The notes under the pieces were generated by a model. It was not told the DNA's origin and made no database searches. It saw only the letters and a program-made list of their open reading frames with translations. This document shows, in pieces, positions 60,329 through 64,000 of a stretch of DNA of 64,000 bases. Source of the stretch: Marinomonas agarivorans. GTDB taxonomy: Bacteria > Pseudomonadota > Gammaproteobacteria > Pseudomonadales > Marinomonadaceae. Position numbers and translations under genes: made by a program. Every line of letters starts with the position of its first letter. Position 1 is the stretch's first letter. Location: positions 62,001 to 126,000 of the forward strand of contig NHNK02000002.1 in NCBI GenBank assembly GCA_002173415.2. Reading direction: 5' to 3'.

Positions 60329-62005
60329 TTAAAAAGGAGCATTGTTGGATGCTTTGTAATCCATTGCCTCAGACATCAAAATATCTCTCTCATAAACATC
60401 TTCTCTAAATTCTGGCATGCCATTTACATCTGCTTGAGCAGTGAAGTAAACAAGATAGACTGGCAAACGTTTAGGGAGTGAAATTACCTTGGTATCGGTT
60501 TTCTTAATTGCATTCTGCAAGGCTTTATTTTTATTTGTACCAGCAACTAGGCTGGCAGCAAAGCCGGCAGCATCTTCCAAACGAATACAACCAGAACTGA
60601 ATGCTCTATTTGCTTTTCTAAACAGCCTCTTGTTAGGGGTGTCATGCAAATAAATTTCGTTTTTATTGGGGAACATAAATTTATATTGGCCTAATGCATT
60701 ATTTTCATCGGGATCTTGTTCAAAACGATAGGTCAGATCTTCTGGCTCAATCGCTTTCCAATTAATTTTTGTCGGGTCTAATTGCTTAGCGCCAATGGTC
60801 CAGTTAGAGAGCACTTTATAACCTTGCTCTATCAAGTAGTTTGGTCTTTCATACAAAATAGGCAATAAGGTTTCTTGAGCAATTCTATGAGGGACACGCC
60901 ACGTTGGATTGGTTACCATGTAGCTCATGTCCCCTTTAAAGACAGGGGTTTTATGATCTTGGTCACCAATAATGATTTTCATTGATGTATGTTTACCATT
61001 TAGAATAGTGTGAACTTTGTAATCAGTTAGATCGACCCAAATACGTTCAGCTTCTAACTGGGTTGGTAACCAGCGCCAGCGCTCTAAATTGTAAGCAATT
61101 TGTTTGGCACGCACGGACATAGGAACATTTAATCTTTCGATGGTCTGAGCACCTGCTCGTCCATCAGGATATAGGTTATGTCGACGTTGGAAATTAATAA
61201 GTGCATCTTTTAATTTGCGGTCAAACTTGTCTTCTTGCACTGTGCGTGTAGAAAAGCGGATATCACCTAGTTGTACAAGCCTTGCTCTTAATTGTGCTAC
61301 CCGTTCACCTTGTCTTCCTATTGAAAGAGTTGGGCCTTCATCAACAACAATATCTTTTTCTTTGCTAGCAAGGTCTTGATAGTAAACAAGCCATTTTTGC
61401 AGAACCTGATAGTGTGGATGTCTTGGTGCTAAAGACGGTAAATAGTTGACCATATCAACCGATGACTCTAAAAAAAGCAGCTCAGACCATTCATTGCTGG
61501 GAGCGTCTAATTGCCAGTTGGGGTCAATCAATTGTGGCTCATATCGACCAATGCTTAGATCATGAGCAAAGCTTGATAGGGCAACAGTGGCAATAACATC
61601 CAGCTCAGCTAATTGCTGACGTGAAGGTGATTTCAAATTTAGATATTCTTTGATCACTTGGGTGTGATAGTGAATTGGGTTCAAACCATGTGATGAAGCC
61701 TGTTCTAAGATGTCTACTAACTTATAAATAGAGAGATTGAGCTTTTTGTCTTCTATCCATATTGGTTTGAAATTACGATATTCGTAAGCTTCTTGTATTG
61801 TTTCGTTCGGTAAAGCTTGGCCTGCAACTGGCGCAAATGCATTAACCATCAGAGCAACCTGACTTGTGACACTCTCTTCAATTTGATCTACTGAAGGTGG
61901 TGCGACAATAAAATTAGCGGCTCCTCGATCAGGGGCATTGGAACATGCAGTTAAAAGCATCATTACTACGAATAATGCGATGCTTTTGACTCCTGTTACA
62001 CTCAT
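60329..62005 (-). CDS. L,D-transpeptidase lipoprotein (YcbB/LdtD-like)
   Basis: L,D-transpeptidases make 3-3 cross-links in peptidoglycan and resist most beta-lactams. The 558-residue protein begins with a lipoprotein signal ending LLTAC (lipid site Cys21), then a scaffold domain, a peptidoglycan-binding domain near 225-290 (QRRHNLYPDGRAGAQTIERL), and the YkuD catalytic domain with HDTPNKRLF and SSGCIRLEDA near 470, holding the catalytic cysteine. Length and order match YcbB. E. coli YcbB has a membrane anchor, whereas this one appears to be a lipoprotein. Confidence 0.92.
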   Translation of the reverse strand: MSVTGVKSIALFVVMMLLTACSNAPDRGAANFIVAPPSVDQIEESVTSQVALMVNAFAPVAGQALPNETIQEAYEYRNFKPIWIEDKKLNLSIYKLVDILEQASSHGLNPIHYHTQVIKEYLNLKSPSRQQLAELDVIATVALSSFAHDLSIGRYEPQLIDPNWQLDAPSNEWSELLFLESSVDMVNYLPSLAPRHPHYQVLQKWLVYYQDLASKEKDIVVDEGPTLSIGRQGERVAQLRARLVQLGDIRFSTRTVQEDKFDRKLKDALINFQRRHNLYPDGRAGAQTIERLNVPMSVRAKQIAYNLERWRWLPTQLEAERIWVDLTDYKVHTILNGKHTSMKIIIGDQDHKTPVFKGDMSYMVTNPTWRVPHRIAQETLLPILYERPNYLIEQGYKVLSNWTIGAKQLDPTKINWKAIEPEDLTYRFEQDPDENNALGQYKFMFPNKNEIYLHDTPNKRLFRKANRAFSSGCIRLEDAAGFAASLVAGTNKNKALQNAIKKTDTKVISLPKRLPVYLVYFTAQADVNGMPEFREDVYERDILMSEAMDYKASNNAPF

Positions 62006-62110
62006 TCATTGCTCCTATAATATACAGATTCGATTAATAAAATTAAGTTTATGGAATTGCTTTGATGGTTTTTATTCATCAAGCATTCCCTGATTGTTTC
62101 TAACTAAATG

Positions 62111-62371
62111 TCACTTAGTATCGCTTTCAAGGTTTGTAAGGTTAATTAAGGCAACATCTCTGTTATTGCCACAAAATACATCATCCGCTTGAAAGTCTGC
62201 ACATACCTTAGGCCTAGATGCGTCATTGAAAATGTTACATTTCCAATCAAGAGACAGGTGAATGCAATGTTCACCTGCCGCCTTACCGTTCGGCATGCCC
62301 GGAATTGGGCTGCTAATAGATGGAGCGATGCAGCAAGCGCCACATGATGGTCGACACTGCATTACTGCCAT
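62111..62371 (-). CDS. YkgJ-family cysteine cluster protein
   Basis: The 86-residue protein is rich in cysteine: CRPSCGACC near the start, HCIHLSLDWKC in the middle and VCADFQ then FCGN at the end. This resembles the YkgJ family, whose members are thought to bind a metal or iron-sulphur cluster; the function is not established. It begins nine bases after the gatB stop, so it is probably the third gene of gatA-gatB-ykgJ. ATG 62371 and ATG 62362 are both possible starts. Confidence 0.82.
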   Translation of the reverse strand: MAVMQCRPSCGACCIAPSISSPIPGMPNGKAAGEHCIHLSLDWKCNIFNDASRPKVCADFQADDVFCGNNRDVALINLTNLESDTK

Positions 62372-62379
62372 CTTGTAAT

Positions 62380-63825
62380 CTAGCCTTGCAACAGTTTCTG
62401 TAAAATAGGCGTTACTAAACCAGGATTCGCTTTGCCTTGCGAGGCTTTCATTACTTGCCCCATGAAAAAGCCAATCATTTTTTTCTGCTTGTCTGGTTCG
62501 GATGCTCTAAATTGTTCAACCTGCGCTGAATTTGCATCAATAACAGATTGTACCATCGCCTCAATAGCGGCAGTGTCTGTTACCTGTACTAACCCTTTTT
62601 TCTCAATGATTTCATCGGCTGAGCCTTCACCGTCCCACATTGATTGCAATACGTCCTTAGCTGTTTTGCCATTGATGGTATTGTCTTGTATACGGATCAA
62701 TAATTCAGCAAAAGAGTCTGCACTTACAGGGCTATTAACGATTTCTAGCTGACTTTGGTTTAAGAGTTTACTCAGTTCGCCCATAACCCAGTTGGCGGAA
62801 AGCTTTGCATCTTTGGTTTTGTTGACCAAGGTTTCAAAATAATCTGCCATACTTCTTGATGCAGACAAAACTCCCGCATCGTAATCGCTCAGTTTATATT
62901 GTTCGATAAAACGCGCTGCTTTTTGCGTTGGCAGTTCAGGCAAATTCTGGCGAATAGCCTCAACATACTCCTCGGTCAATTCAACTGGCAGTAAATCTGG
63001 ACATGGGAAATAGCGGTAGTCATTGGCATCTTCCTTCGAGCGCATGCTACGTGTTTCGTTTTTGTCTGGATCGTACAAGCGTGTTTCTTGCACTATTTTA
63101 CCGCCATCTTCCAAGATATCGGCTTGACGCTCGATTTCTGTATAAATGGCTTTTTCAATGAATCGGAAGGAGTTGACGTTCTTTATTTCGGTGCGGGTGC
63201 CATACTCGCTTTGACCTTTTGGACGCAGTGATAAGTTAATGTCGCAACGCATAGAACCTTCGGCCATATTGCCATCACAAATACCGAGATAAGTCACAAT
63301 AGAGTGGATCATCTTAACGTAAGCAACGGCTTCTTTGGCAGAGCGAATATCTGGCTCAGACACAATTTCTAGCAAAGGCGTACTAGAGCGGTTCAAGTCA
63401 ATGCCTGTCATGCCTTGAAAATCTTCATGTAAAGATTTACCCGCATCTTCTTCTAAATGAGCACGTGTTATGCCAATACGCCGAACCGTACCATCTTCGA
63501 GGGTAATGTCTAAGGCACCCTTACCAACAATTGGGTCATCCATTTGACTGGTCTGATACCCTTTTGGTAAATCCGGATAGAAATAGTTTTTGCGTGCAAA
63601 TATGGATGTCATGCCTATTTCGGCATTAACGGCATGACCAAACATGACTGCCATTCTTAGTGCTTCTTTGTTAAACACAGGTAATGCGCCTGGCATACCT
63701 AAATCAACTAGAGTCGTTTGTGTGTTTGGTTCTGCGCCAAAGCCCACAGCCGCGCCAGAAAAAAGTTTTGATTTTGTAGATAACTGAGCGTGAATTTCTA
63801 GACCAATAACAACTTCCCAATTCAT
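62380..63825 (-). CDS. gatB: Asp-tRNA(Asn)/Glu-tRNA(Gln) amidotransferase subunit B
   Basis: GatB binds the misacylated tRNA and its kinase-like centre activates the glutamate or aspartate for amidation by ammonia from GatA. The 481-residue protein begins [15 protein letters not shown], with [26 protein letters not shown] near 81 and [19 protein letters not shown] near 192, then a C-terminal YqeY-like tail (helical, ending [16 protein letters not shown]). It is two bases after the gatA stop. gatC would lie beyond the window. Confidence 0.97.
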   Translation of the reverse strand: MNWEVVIGLEIHAQLSTKSKLFSGAAVGFGAEPNTQTTLVDLGMPGALPVFNKEALRMAVMFGHAVNAEIGMTSIFARKNYFYPDLPKGYQTSQMDDPIVGKGALDITLEDGTVRRIGITRAHLEEDAGKSLHEDFQGMTGIDLNRSSTPLLEIVSEPDIRSAKEAVAYVKMIHSIVTYLGICDGNMAEGSMRCDINLSLRPKGQSEYGTRTEIKNVNSFRFIEKAIYTEIERQADILEDGGKIVQETRLYDPDKNETRSMRSKEDANDYRYFPCPDLLPVELTEEYVEAIRQNLPELPTQKAARFIEQYKLSDYDAGVLSASRSMADYFETLVNKTKDAKLSANWVMGELSKLLNQSQLEIVNSPVSADSFAELLIRIQDNTINGKTAKDVLQSMWDGEGSADEIIEKKGLVQVTDTAAIEAMVQSVIDANSAQVEQFRASEPDKQKKMIGFFMGQVMKASQGKANPGLVTPILQKLLQG

Positions 63826-63827
63826 GG

Positions 63828-64000
63828 TTACGCTCCTTTTGCCAAGTTAGGGTTTTGTAGATGCCAATCTGTCACCTGCTGATATTGATGGGCAATATTC
63901 AGTAATTTGGCTTCGGCAAAATAGTTGCCCATAATTTGTAAGCCAACAGGCATGCCATTATCAAATCCTGCTGGTACTGACATTGCTGGGATGCCTGCAA
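63828..64000 (-). CDS. gatA: Asp-tRNA(Asn)/Glu-tRNA(Gln) amidotransferase subunit A, 3' end
   Basis: The last 57 codons of gatA run off the window edge. They read [20 protein letters not shown] and then [13 protein letters not shown], the C-terminal amidase-signature block of GatA, ending NLAKGA. GatA releases ammonia from glutamine for the transamidation. It is just upstream of gatB in the usual order. AAAGGAG at its end serves as the gatB ribosome binding site. Confidence 0.93.
   Translation of the reverse strand, partial: AGIPAMSVPAGFDNGMPVGLQIMGNYFAEAKLLNIAHQYQQVTDWHLQNPNLAKGA

Overview
The window is a compact, mostly co-directional stretch of a gammaproteobacterial chromosome. The gene order hisZ-purA, rnpB then mraZ and the complete dcw cluster, lpxC-secA-argJ-mutT, and thrS-infC-rpmI-rplT-pheST-ihfA, together with low to moderate G+C and the protein sequences, fits a marine Oceanospirillales organism. 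A Marinomonas-like genome is my best guess; this rests on recognition, not on a search.

Layout. 1-2.8 kb: a YjeT-like DUF2065 membrane protein, hisZ and purA (the tail of an hflKC-type locus). 2.8-3.2 kb: RNase P RNA. 3.4-20.2 kb: the dcw cluster mraZ-rsmH-ftsL-ftsI-murE-murF-mraY-murD-ftsW-murG-murC-ddlB-ftsQ-ftsA-ftsZ, nearly every gene overlapping or touching the next, behind an array of MraZ-type boxes. It makes lipid II and the divisome. 20.3-25.7 kb: lpxC, secA (no secM between them), argJ and mutT. 25.7-30 kb: a two-receiver response regulator, a DUF442 phosphatase-like protein, an XRE-cupin regulator, class II DAHP synthase and an O-methyltransferase. 30.2-37.4 kb: the thrS-infC-rpmI-rplT-pheS-pheT-ihfA translation operon. 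37.4-38.7 kb: ten tRNA genes (Pro, 3 Thr, 3 Val, 3 Asp), the last six being a 264-bp Val-Asp unit repeated three times. 38.8-50.4 kb: an accessory region with an Lrp regulator and divergent EamA exporter, a small Cys-rich lipoprotein, a DsbA-like oxidoreductase, a GNAT enzyme, a LysE exporter, a heterodimeric ABC exporter, a large secreted PA14 protein whose signal peptide is out of frame, and an unknown membrane protein. 50.6-51.6 kb: two intact initiator tRNA genes followed by a tandem array of broken fMet tRNA-derived pieces. 51.8-64 kb: msrA, a DUF2750-like protein, a four-gene BMP-type nucleoside ABC importer, an RluA-type pseudouridine synthase, rlmM, an L,D-transpeptidase, a YkgJ-type protein, gatB and the end of gatA.

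Most of the window is housekeeping. The points most worth following are: the fMet pseudo-tRNA array (50.6-51.4 kb), which repeats every 220 bp and carries the same replacement segments in each copy; the likely AUA start codon of infC; a single-base frameshift that cuts the signal peptide off the PA14 exoprotein; and a possible Phe-rich leader peptide plus terminator ahead of pheS. I see no CRISPR array, prophage, insertion sequence or obvious defence system.
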